A stretch of 53,235 nucleotides of DNA from Achromobacter sp. Bel (GTDB lineage Bacteria; Pseudomonadota; Gammaproteobacteria; Burkholderiales; Burkholderiaceae_B): NCBI RefSeq assembly GCF_012928505.1, contig NZ_JABBJN010000041.1, positions 1 to 53,235 on the forward strand, in the 5' to 3' direction. The notes beneath the pieces are model-generated. The model did not search any database. It was not told the DNA's origin and worked only from the letters and a program-made list of their open reading frames with translations. Made by a program: the position numbers and the translations under genes. Of this stretch, positions 17,955 through 25,392 are shown piece by piece; position 1 is the first letter of the stretch, and every line of letters begins with the position of its first letter.

Positions 17955-18755
17955 TCAGGCGTGTTGGATCGCCTGCGCCGTGCGGAACAGCTGCGGCACG
18001 ATATCGCTCAGCAAGCGGTCACTGGGATAGTCGTGGCGCGGCGCCCTCACGCTGATCGCGGCCAGCGGCGTGTCCCGCGCGTCGCGCAGCAGTACCGCCG
18101 CGCCCACCTGATTTTGCAGCACCTGGTCTTCGGTCAACGCGTAGCCGTCGTCGCGGGCCTGGCGGATCAACGCCAGCAAGGCGTCCGGGTCCACGACGGT
18201 ACGCGGCGTGAAAGCGCGTGGCGGCACGCTCCGGAGCACCTGCCGGATGGCGTCATCGTCTTGCGCGGCGAGCAGCATGCGCCCGCCGCTGTTGCACCAG
18301 GCGGGCATGCGACGGCCAGGCAGCATTTCGGCCAGGGTCAGTTGCCGGCTGGGCAGGCGCAGCAGATAGATCATGTCGCCGCCGGCCAGCACGCTCAGGT
18401 GCACGGCCAGGCCGCAGCGGTCGCGCAGCGCCACCAGATGCGGCGCGGCCATGGACACCAGCCGGTCGCTGCGCAGGAAGAAGTAGCCCAGTTCCACCAC
18501 GCGGGGCGCCAGGCGGTAACGGCGCGAGGCCGGGTCCTTGATCAGGTAGCCCATGCGCTCCCACGTGTGGATAAAGCGTTGCGCGGCGCTTTTACCCAAG
18601 CCCGTGACCGTGGCGATATCGGTCAGGCCCAGTGAATCCGAGGCGTCGCGGAACGCGTCCAGCACTCGCATGCCCTTTTCCAGCGACGCGACGAACAAGG
18701 GGTCGTCGGCATCTGCGGGGGCGGGATCGGCAACGGGGGGCGGGCGTGTCGTCAT
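17955..18755 (-). CDS. IclR family transcriptional regulator
   Basis: 266 residues. The N-terminal winged helix-turn-helix (about 20-85) reads SLEKGMRVLDAF, LTDIATVTGLGKSAAQRF and HTWERMGYL. The C-terminal effector domain includes GLAVHLSVLAGGDMIYL, WCNSGGRMLLAA and the closing ISVRAPRHDYPSDRL. The ATG at 18755 with GGA upstream is preferred; a GTG at 18848 would add 31 low-complexity residues and would lie in the divergent promoter. It diverges from the amidase-Bug operon, whose promoter carries a palindrome at 18849-18876, so control of that operon is likely. Confidence 0.9.
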   Translation of the reverse strand: MTTRPPPVADPAPADADDPLFVASLEKGMRVLDAFRDASDSLGLTDIATVTGLGKSAAQRFIHTWERMGYLIKDPASRRYRLAPRVVELGYFFLRSDRLVSMAAPHLVALRDRCGLAVHLSVLAGGDMIYLLRLPSRQLTLAEMLPGRRMPAWCNSGGRMLLAAQDDDAIRQVLRSVPPRAFTPRTVVDPDALLALIRQARDDGYALTEDQVLQNQVGAAVLLRDARDTPLAAISVRAPRHDYPSDRLLSDIVPQLFRTAQAIQHA

Positions 18756-18825
18756 GAGGTTCCGCGCCGGGCGGCGCAAGGGATCGGATGCGGTGGCGTC
18801 AGAGGGCAGCGCTAGTTTCCCCGAA

Positions 18826-18876
18826 TTGTCCGGGGGCGCAATACCCACTATAAAGTTGATTATTCAATACTTTATA
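18826..18876 (+). promoter_or_regulatory. Amidase promoter with overlapping palindromic operator
   Basis: TTGTCC (18826-18831), a 17-base spacer, then TATAAA (18849-18854). The -10 box is part of an 8-bp perfect inverted repeat, TATAAAGT (18849-18856) and ACTTTATA (18869-18876), in an unusually AT-rich patch. A protein bound there would cover the -10 box and the transcription start. The divergent IclR protein is the obvious candidate. Confidence 0.6.
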
Positions 18877-18903
18877 TCGCATAGCAATACATCGACGCTG
18901 CAC

Positions 18904-20325
18904 ATGACCCAGATTTCTTCCCTTTGTGAAATGACCGCCGTGGCCCTGCGCGCCGACATCGCCGCCGGCCATGTCAGCGCCCGCGAGGTGACGGCCGCGC
19001 ACCTTGCGCGCATCGACGCCTGCAACGCCCATGTAAATGCGGTCGTCACCCTGGACGCCGAAGGCGCCCTGGCGCGCGCCGCCCAGGCTGATGAACGCCA
19101 GGCGGCCGGCCATCCGCTGGGCCTGCTGCACGGCTTACCCATCGTGCACAAGGATTCCTTCCTGACGGCCGGCATGCGCACCACTTACGGTTCGCCGCTA
19201 TATCGTGATTTCGTGCCCGAGCGCGACAGCCTGATCGTCAGCCGCGAGCGCGCGGCAGGGGCGATCACGCTGGGCAAGACCAACCTGCCCGAGTTCGGCG
19301 CCGGTTCGCAGACGTTCAATCCGGTATTCGGCGCCACCCGCAATCCCTACGACCTGCGCCTGACCGCCGGCGGCAGCAGCGGTGGCGCCGCCGCTGCGCT
19401 GGCTGCCCGCATGGCGCCTTTGGCCGATGGCACGGACATGGGGGGATCGCTGCGCAACCCGGCCTCGTTCTGCAACGTGGTGGGCCTGCGCCCGTCGCCG
19501 GGGCGCGTCCCGCAATGGCCCACCGCCAGTCCCTACAACGCCTTGACCGTCGCGGGCCCCATGGCGCGCACGGTCGCCGACGTGGCGCTGCTGCTGGCCG
19601 CCACGGCGGGCGCGGATGCGCGCGACCCGCTGGCCATCGAGCAGGACCCCGCCCGCTTCCTGGATAGCCTGTCGCGCGATTTCAAGGGCGTGCGCATCGC
19701 TTACGCGCCGACGTGGGGCGGCCTGCCAGTACAAGCCGCGGTAGTGCAGGCGCTCGCGCGCCAACTGCCGGTGTTCGCGGACCTGGGCGCCCAGGTGGAA
19801 CCGGCCTGCCCGGATTTCACCGGCGCGGACGCTGCCTTCCAGGCCTTGCGCGGGCAAACCTTCGCAGTGGGCTACGAGGCGGTGCTGCGCGAGCACAGGC
19901 ACCTGCTCAAGGAAAGCGTCATCTGGAACATCGAGCTGGGCCTGCAGCAACCGGCCGCGGCCGTCGTGCAGGCCGAGCGCGACCGCGCGGCCCTGTTCGC
20001 GCGCATGCACGCCTTCATGCAGAACTACGAATTCCTGATCGGGCCGGTCAGCCAGGTGCTGCCGTTCCCGGTCGAACAGGAAACGGTGAGCCGAATCGAC
20101 GGCACGCCGATGCACAACTACATCGACTGGATGCGTTCGGGCTACTACCTGTCGCTGACCGGCCATCCGGCCATTTCGGTGCCCTGCGGCTTCAGCGATG
20201 CGGGCCTGCCCGTCGGCATCCAGATCGTCGGCCGCTATCGCCAGGAACATGCGCTGCTGCAACTGGCGCACGCATTCGAACAAGCCACGCAGTATTGGCG
20301 CCAGGCGCCCGTGCTGCCGCATTGA
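18904..20325 (+). CDS. Amidase (amidase-signature family)
   Basis: 473-residue cytoplasmic amide hydrolase. The Ser-cisSer-Lys triad is complete: K83 (VHKDSF), S158 in GGSSGG and nucleophile S182 in TDMGGSLRNPASF, with the 24-residue spacing between the two serines found in characterised members. Length is usual for the family. The ATG at 18904 is the first after the predicted transcription start; no strong ribosome-binding site precedes it. The frame is open much further upstream, but that part overlaps the IclR gene. A Bug receptor follows 30 bases later, so the pair may import and hydrolyse an amide of unknown identity. Confidence 0.92.
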   Translation: MTQISSLCEMTAVALRADIAAGHVSAREVTAAHLARIDACNAHVNAVVTLDAEGALARAAQADERQAAGHPLGLLHGLPIVHKDSFLTAGMRTTYGSPLYRDFVPERDSLIVSRERAAGAITLGKTNLPEFGAGSQTFNPVFGATRNPYDLRLTAGGSSGGAAAALAARMAPLADGTDMGGSLRNPASFCNVVGLRPSPGRVPQWPTASPYNALTVAGPMARTVADVALLLAATAGADARDPLAIEQDPARFLDSLSRDFKGVRIAYAPTWGGLPVQAAVVQALARQLPVFADLGAQVEPACPDFTGADAAFQALRGQTFAVGYEAVLREHRHLLKESVIWNIELGLQQPAAAVVQAERDRAALFARMHAFMQNYEFLIGPVSQVLPFPVEQETVSRIDGTPMHNYIDWMRSGYYLSLTGHPAISVPCGFSDAGLPVGIQIVGRYRQEHALLQLAHAFEQATQYWRQAPVLPH

Positions 20326-20355
20326 CCACTACGCCAACAACACAAGGGGAAAACC

Positions 20356-21321
20356 ATGAACCACACTGCCGCCCGCGCCCTCGCGCTGTGCGTCCTGGCT
20401 GCGATGCCGCTGATGGCCTCGGCACAGGCCTATCCGGAAAAGCCGATCACCATGGTGGTCCCGTTTCCACCCGGCGGATCCACCGACGTCATTGGCCGCC
20501 TTTTCGCCGTGAAGCTGGGCGCGCGCCTGGGCCAGACCGTCGTCATTGAAAACAAGCCCGGCGCCAATACCGGCATTGGCGCCGCGGCCGTCGCCCGCGC
20601 CACGCCTGACGGCTACGCGCTGATGATCACCGGCGCCCCGACCTTCACGTCGAACCCGCTGCTGTATCCAAACCTGAACTACGACCCGATCAAGAGCTAC
20701 GAATACGTCGCCGTCGCCGGCAGCACGCCGTTCGTGATCCTGACGAACCCGCAGACAGGCATCGGCACCGTGGCCGACATCACGAAGCAGTCAGCCGCGC
20801 AGCCGCTCAGCTTCGGGTCGTTCGGCAACGGCTCCACCCCCCACATGGCGGGCGAATCGCTGGCCCAGCGCACCGGCGCCAAACTGCTGCACGTGCCCTA
20901 CCGCGGCAGCGCCCCGGCCATGACCGACCTGATCGGCAACCAGATTCCGTTGTCGATCGACACGCTGGTGGCGGGCCTGCCCCAGATCAAGGCCGGCAAG
21001 GTCCGCGCCGTGGCGCTGACGGGCCGCGCGCGCTCGTCCCTGGTGCCCGACGTGCCCACCGTCGCGGAAAGCGGCGTGGCCGGCTACGACTTCGAGACCT
21101 GGTTCGGCGTTGTCATGCCCAAAGGCACGCCCGCGCCCATCGTCGCCCGCATGTCCAAGGAGATCGAAGCGGTGATGGCGGAACCGGATACCCGCGCCAA
21201 GCTGCAGGAGCTGGGCTTTGACGCCACCTATCAGGACCCGGCCGCGTTCCGCCGCAAGGTGGAAACGGAACTCGAGCGCAACGCGGCGATCATCAAGGCG
21301 GCGGGGATCAAGCCGGATTGA
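20356..21321 (+). CDS. Bug family (TctC-like) periplasmic solute-binding protein
   Basis: 321-residue receptor of the tripartite tricarboxylate transporter class. A signal peptide (residues 1-24, ending ASAQA) is followed by the family opening YPEKPITMVVPFPPGGSTD, then VIENKPGANTGIGAA, and DVPTVAESGVAGYDFETWFG near the C-terminus. AAGGGGAA precedes the ATG. No TctA/TctB membrane genes are in the window, so it is an orphan receptor of the kind common in Alcaligenaceae. Co-transcription with the amidase suggests the ligand is an amide or its acid product. Confidence 0.93.
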   Translation: MNHTAARALALCVLAAMPLMASAQAYPEKPITMVVPFPPGGSTDVIGRLFAVKLGARLGQTVVIENKPGANTGIGAAAVARATPDGYALMITGAPTFTSNPLLYPNLNYDPIKSYEYVAVAGSTPFVILTNPQTGIGTVADITKQSAAQPLSFGSFGNGSTPHMAGESLAQRTGAKLLHVPYRGSAPAMTDLIGNQIPLSIDTLVAGLPQIKAGKVRAVALTGRARSSLVPDVPTVAESGVAGYDFETWFGVVMPKGTPAPIVARMSKEIEAVMAEPDTRAKLQELGFDATYQDPAAFRRKVETELERNAAIIKAAGIKPD

Positions 21322-21461
21322 CGTGTGAGGGGATGGGCCGCGCAGCGCGTCCTGACGCGTGGTCCCCCGCCCGCCGCCCTGTGACCGGCGGGCGTAAGGC
21401 CGATCCCTTATGATGGCACCCGGAAGGCTCGCGACCTCTCTCGTTTTTTCTGGGTTCACAC

Positions 21462-22850
21462 ATGTCATCGTTCGACATTCAATTGCTGCTCACCGCCCTG
21501 GTGAGCGTCCTGGTGCTGGTCGCGCTTATTGTTTCGCGCATTCGCATGCACCCGCTGCTGGCGCTGCTGATCGTTTCCATCGGCGTCGGCTTTGCCACCG
21601 GCATGGAGCCGGTGGCCATCGTCAAGAACCTGACCGATGGCGCGGGCAAGACCCTGGGCGCGGTCGGCGTGGTGATCGCGCTGGGCGCGATGCTGGGCAA
21701 GATCCTGGCCGACTCGGGCACGACCGAGCGCCTGGCTAACGCCATCCTGCGCCACACGTCCCCCCGCATGATCCCGTGGGCCATGACGCTGGTGGCGTTC
21801 GTCATCGGCATCCCGATGTTCTTCGAAGTGGGCCTGGTGGTGATGCTGCCGCTGATCTTCAGCGTGGCGCGCAAGCTGGAAAGCCAGCAGCGCTTCAAAG
21901 GGTCGGCCTATGTGTATGTGGGCGTGCCGGTGATTGCCGCGCTGGCGGCCATGCACGGCATGGTGCCTCCGCATCCGGGGCCACTGACCGCGATCGCTAC
22001 GCTGAAGACCACGGTCGGTCCGACCATGATCTATGGCTTCATCGCCGCGCTGCCGGCCATGGTCTTCGGCGGTCCGCTGTATGGCGCATTCATCGCGCCG
22101 CGCATGACGACCCGTCCGGACGAGGCCCTGCTTGAGCAGTTCACCGCCACCCGCGAAGCGGCTGCCGGCAATGGCGTGCCCAGCGTGGGCCTGGGGATCC
22201 TGGCGGCCCTGCTGCCGGCGCTGCTGATGCTGGTGCACGCCGTGGCCGAAATGCTGTTGCCCAAGGGGTCTACCGGGCTGCATGTCGCCGCCTTCCTGGG
22301 CAATCCCGTCGTCGCCATGCTGCTGGGCGTGCTGTTCGCGGCCGTCACGCTGGTGTTCATGCGCCGCGGCGACGCGGAAAAGCTGCGCGAGGCGCTGGGC
22401 CAGAGCTTAAAGCCCATCGCCGGCATCATGCTGATCATCGCCGGCGGCGGCGCTTTCCAGCAGGTGCTGACCAGCGCCAAGGTCGGCGACGCCATCGTCC
22501 ACCTGACGCACCAGTTCGCCTTCCCGCCCCTGATCCTGGGCTGGTTGATCGCCATGCTGCTGTCTGTGTCCACGGGGTCGGCCACGGTCGGCATCGTGGG
22601 CGCTGCCGGCCTGCTGGCGCCGCTGGCGGGCGCTGATCCCACATTGAATCTGCCGCTGCTGGCGCTGTCGATCGGTTGCGGTTCGTTGTTCTTCAACTAT
22701 GCCAACCACGCCGGTTTCTGGATGGTGAAAGAATCCTTCGGCATGACGATGGGCGAAGCCACCAAGACGATCTCGGTGGTGCAGTCGATCGTGTCCGTGG
22801 TGGGCCTGATCATGGTGCTGCTGTTCAACCTGCTGCCCCCGCTGGGCTGA
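21462..22850 (+). CDS. GntP family permease (gluconate/organic-acid type)
   Basis: 462-residue inner-membrane protein with about 12-14 hydrophobic segments. Features of the GntP family include GVGFATGMEPVAIVKNLTDG near the N-terminus, MHGMVPPHPGPLTA in the middle, and STGSATVGIVGAAGL plus FFNYANHAGFWMVKE near the C-terminus. Gluconate or another sugar acid is the usual substrate, but the linked genes do not identify it. A -10-like TATGAT lies at 21409-21414 without a clear -35, and the ribosome-binding site is weak. It ends in the terminator at 22885-22914. Confidence 0.92.
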   Translation: MSSFDIQLLLTALVSVLVLVALIVSRIRMHPLLALLIVSIGVGFATGMEPVAIVKNLTDGAGKTLGAVGVVIALGAMLGKILADSGTTERLANAILRHTSPRMIPWAMTLVAFVIGIPMFFEVGLVVMLPLIFSVARKLESQQRFKGSAYVYVGVPVIAALAAMHGMVPPHPGPLTAIATLKTTVGPTMIYGFIAALPAMVFGGPLYGAFIAPRMTTRPDEALLEQFTATREAAAGNGVPSVGLGILAALLPALLMLVHAVAEMLLPKGSTGLHVAAFLGNPVVAMLLGVLFAAVTLVFMRRGDAEKLREALGQSLKPIAGIMLIIAGGGAFQQVLTSAKVGDAIVHLTHQFAFPPLILGWLIAMLLSVSTGSATVGIVGAAGLLAPLAGADPTLNLPLLALSIGCGSLFFNYANHAGFWMVKESFGMTMGEATKTISVVQSIVSVVGLIMVLLFNLLPPLG

Positions 22851-22884
22851 AGGCGCCGGGGCCGGATGCGGCCGTGTAAAACGC

Positions 22885-22914
22885 AAAAAGCCCAACCGGA
22901 CGGTTGGGCTTTTT
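22885..22914. terminator. Bidirectional terminator between gntP-like gene and tRNA-Thr
   Basis: A perfect 10-bp stem (22889-22898 with 22901-22910) with runs of A and T on its flanks extends the hairpin to about 14 bp. It serves the rightward permease gene and the leftward tRNA-Thr. Confidence 0.9.
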
Positions 22915-22950
22915 GTTGGGCGCATTTCGTTGGATGCGATGGGATATTCT

Positions 22951-23026
22951 TGGTGCCGGTGAAAGGAATCGAACCCTCGACCTTCTCATTACAAGTGAGC
23001 TGCTCTACCAACTGAGCTACACCGGC
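22951..23026 (-). tRNA. tRNA-Thr (anticodon TGT)
   Basis: 76 bases on the minus strand. The acceptor stem is GCCGGTG with CACCGGC. The D arm (AGCTCAGTTGGTAGAGC), the anticodon loop CTTGTAA with TGT, and the T loop GGTTCGATTCC are present. The discriminator is A and CCA is encoded. Confidence 0.97.
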
Positions 23027-23056
23027 ACGGCGTGCCGGGGCACGCGCAGGGACTGC

Positions 23057-23062
23057 ATTGTA
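23057..23062 (-). promoter_or_regulatory. Possible -10 box of tRNA-Thr
   Basis: TACAAT on the minus strand, about 31 bases before the tRNA 5' end, followed by a GC-rich stretch. The -35 region is not recognisable. Confidence 0.35.
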
Positions 23063-23239
23063 ATGAAAAAACGCGGCCGGCGTGCATGGGCCGATGCGCC
23101 CCGGAATATGGCATTCCCTGTTGCGGTGGTTCAACGCGACCGTGTCGCGGCGATGCGCGTAAACGGCGCGCAGCAAAACACTCCGCGCGGGCAGGATGGA
23201 CATCCTGTCTGGCACGGAGTGCGGAAATCCGTCTGGCTT

Positions 23240-23272
23240 GCAGGGACATCGCGCCAGGCGCGCTGTCCCTGC
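23240..23272 (-). terminator. Hairpin just after sspB, possible terminator without T run
   Basis: A 9-bp perfect outer stem (23240-23248 with 23264-23272) and an inner 5-bp GC stem (23251-23255 with 23257-23261) lie 10 bases beyond the sspB stop codon. There is no T run, so the role may be 3'-end protection or rho-assisted termination. Confidence 0.5.
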
Positions 23273-23282
23273 TTCGCGGCGG

Positions 23283-23732
23283 CTATTTGACGATGGTCAG
23301 GCGCGGACGCTTGGGTTCGTCGTCGCCGCCGTCGTCGCGAGGCGCCACGTCGGCATCGGTGCTTTCTGGCGCGTCGGCATCCGCCACGCCTTGCGCACCC
23401 GCTGCCGGCGGTTCGTAGGGCTGCACTTCGAAGCCCATGCCGGCGCCGGTTTCGCGCGCATAGATGGCGCTGACGGCGCCGACGGGAACGTAGACGTTTT
23501 CGGTCACGCCGCTGAAGCGGGCCTGGAATTCGATGAATTCATTGCCCAGCACCAGGCGGTTGGTGGCCAGCGTGCCCACGTTCAGTGTGATCTGACCATC
23601 ACGGACATGCGCGACGGGCACCATGGTGTGCTCGTCGACCTGCACGGTGATGTACGGCGTGTAGCCGTTGTCAGTGCACCATTCATGCAGCGCGCGAATC
23701 AGATACGGTTTGGTCGAAGTTTCACCCATCAC
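23283..23732 (-). CDS. sspB: ClpXP protease specificity-enhancing factor SspB
   Basis: 149-residue adaptor that delivers ssrA-tagged and other substrates to ClpXP. The N-terminal substrate-binding domain is typical (KPYLIRALHEWCTDNGYTPYI, VAHVRDGQITLNV). Then comes an acidic flexible linker of about 40 residues rich in Asp/Ala/Pro. The very C-terminus (KRPRLTIVK) matches the ClpX-docking XB motif. It follows sspA by 10 bases, the standard sspAB arrangement, and ends before the hairpin at 23240-23272. Confidence 0.95.
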   Translation of the reverse strand: MMGETSTKPYLIRALHEWCTDNGYTPYITVQVDEHTMVPVAHVRDGQITLNVGTLATNRLVLGNEFIEFQARFSGVTENVYVPVGAVSAIYARETGAGMGFEVQPYEPPAAGAQGVADADAPESTDADVAPRDDGGDDEPKRPRLTIVK

Positions 23733-23742
23733 ACGACCAGCC

Positions 23743-24354
23743 TTAACGACGCATCACTTTTTCCGAAGGCGTCAGCGCTTCGATGTAGGCCGGACGCGAG
23801 AAGATGCGTTCGGCGTACTTTTGCAGCGGGGCCGCGTTCTTGGGCAGTTCGATGCCGTAGTGGTCCAGGCGCCACAGGAGCGGAGCCACGGCCACGTCCA
23901 GCATGGAGAACTCTTCGCCCAGCATGTACTTGTTCTTCAGCAGCATGGGAGCCAGCTGAGCCAGGCGGTCGCGGATGTTCTGGCGGGCATGAGCCAGCTT
24001 CTTCTCGTCCGGCTTGGCGCTGCGGTCTTCCAGCGTCGAGACGTGAACGAACAGTTCCTTCTCGAAGTTGTAGAGGAACAGGCGGGTGCGGGCGCGCATG
24101 ACCGGGTCAGCGGGCATGAGCTGCGGGTGCGGGAAGCGCTCGTCGATGTACTCGTTGATGATGTTCGACTCGTACAGGACCAGGTCGCGCTCGACCAGAA
24201 TGGGCACTTGACCGTACGGGTTCATCACCGAGATGTCTTCGGGCTTGTTGTACAGGTCGATGTCGCGGATCTCGAAATCCATACCCTTTTCGAACAACAC
24301 GAAGCGGCAGCGTTGCGAAAACGGACACGTGGTTCCGGAATAGAGCACCATCAT
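23743..24354 (-). CDS. sspA: Stringent starvation protein A (GST fold)
   Basis: 203-residue RNA-polymerase-associated regulator with a glutathione S-transferase fold. The N-terminal thioredoxin-like domain (VLYSGTTCPFSQRCRFVLFEKG, then NPYGQVPILVERDLVLYES) is followed by an all-helical domain. In other bacteria SspA binds the sigma-70 holoenzyme and affects stress and virulence genes. The ATG at 24354 has AAGGACT upstream. It is downstream of petC, but a strong terminator hairpin ends only about 17 bases before the start, so expression needs readthrough or an unseen promoter. Confidence 0.95.
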   Translation of the reverse strand: MMVLYSGTTCPFSQRCRFVLFEKGMDFEIRDIDLYNKPEDISVMNPYGQVPILVERDLVLYESNIINEYIDERFPHPQLMPADPVMRARTRLFLYNFEKELFVHVSTLEDRSAKPDEKKLAHARQNIRDRLAQLAPMLLKNKYMLGEEFSMLDVAVAPLLWRLDHYGIELPKNAAPLQKYAERIFSRPAYIEALTPSEKVMRR

Positions 24355-24370
24355 GGTGAAAGTCCTTTAT

Positions 24371-24412
24371 GAAAAACGAAAGGCCAGCGCCTAAATCTAG
24401 CAGGCGCTGGCC
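24371..24412 (-). terminator. Terminator or attenuator between petC and sspA
   Basis: A perfect 11-bp stem (24382-24392 with 24402-24412) with a nine-base loop, followed leftward by TTTCGTTTTT. Two more hairpins precede it: 24427-24433 with 24442-24448 (7 bp) and 24456-24463 with 24474-24481 (8 bp, T-rich loop). Confidence 0.85.
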
Positions 24413-24507
24413 CCGATTGCCAGGCGGGATAGGCGTACAGCCCTATCCGCCACTGCCGTCCCCTTTTTTAAATGGGGACGGTTTTCATGCCTGGCGGGGC
24501 GTTGCGG

Positions 24508-25368
24508 TTAGCGCACGTGCTTCCAGTACGAAGCGTTCAGGCGCCACGTAACCAGGAAGAACAACAGCAGGAACAACATGACACCGACGCCGATGCGGAC
24601 GCGTAGCGTCTGGACGGGCTCGGCCATCCAGGACATGAACGCGGTCAGGTCTGCGACGTCGTTGTCGTATGTTGCGACTTGGGCCGGGTTGGCGGCCTTA
24701 AATTTGGCATCAAAGGTGGCATGGCCGTGGTAATCAGCTACCGGTTCGGCCTTGACCGTGGAAAAACCTTGAGCATCGTACACCGTCGTGACGCGTTCCC
24801 AGGTTTTGGGCGCGCCTTCCTTGGCATCCTTGACTTCCACTTCATGCATGGCCACGGTCGTCAGCTCTCGCGGACCCTGGAGCTCCCAGAGCGCATGGGG
24901 CATGCCCACGGCCGGGAAAACCAGGTTGTTCCAACCCGTGGCGCGCGACGAATCGCGGTAGAAAGTGCGCAGGTAGGTGTAGATGTAGTCGGCGCCGGAC
25001 GGGCCGGCGTTGACCGATTTGGCGCGGGCGATCACGGACAAGTCCGGGGGCGTCGTGCCAAACCACTTCTTGGCGTCCTTGGGCGACATGGCGACCGTCA
25101 TCATGTCGCCCACCTTTTCGCCGGTGAACAGCAGGCTTTCCTTGATTTGCTGGTCGGTCAGCCCGATGTCCTTCAACTTGTTGTAGCGCATCGACGATGC
25201 GCTATGACAGTTCAGGCAGTAGTTGACGAACAGCTTGGCGCCGTTTTGCAGCGACGCCATGTCGTTGACGCGATACGGCGCCTTGTCCAGCGGGAACCCG
25301 CCTTCTGCGGCGAGTGCGGCGGTACACGTGAGCATCAAAGCCACGGCACCAATCAGCTTCTTGATCAT
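24508..25368 (-). CDS. petC: Cytochrome c1 of the bc1 complex
   Basis: 286-residue subunit that passes electrons from the Rieske centre to soluble cytochrome c. A signal peptide (1-20) is followed by the c-type heme site CLNCH (C51, C54, H55). A methionine in FPAVGMPHALWEL is the likely sixth ligand, and a C-terminal membrane anchor (about 257-275, GVGVMLFLLLFFLVTW) ends in basic residues. It is third in the petA-petB-petC operon, 24 bases after petB. Confidence 0.95.
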   Translation of the reverse strand: MIKKLIGAVALMLTCTAALAAEGGFPLDKAPYRVNDMASLQNGAKLFVNYCLNCHSASSMRYNKLKDIGLTDQQIKESLLFTGEKVGDMMTVAMSPKDAKKWFGTTPPDLSVIARAKSVNAGPSGADYIYTYLRTFYRDSSRATGWNNLVFPAVGMPHALWELQGPRELTTVAMHEVEVKDAKEGAPKTWERVTTVYDAQGFSTVKAEPVADYHGHATFDAKFKAANPAQVATYDNDVADLTAFMSWMAEPVQTLRVRIGVGVMLFLLLFFLVTWRLNASYWKHVR

Positions 25369-25392
25369 GGTTAGTCCGTTATCTGGTGGGGC

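Noticed and set aside
21369..21393. GC hairpin after the first Bug gene as a terminator
   Set aside because: An 8-bp stem exists, but there is no T run and stems of this size are common in such GC-rich spacers. I could not decide whether transcription ends here.
22904..23290. 128-codon open frame across tRNA-Thr
   Set aside because: It contains the usual peptide obtained by translating the complement of a tRNA gene.
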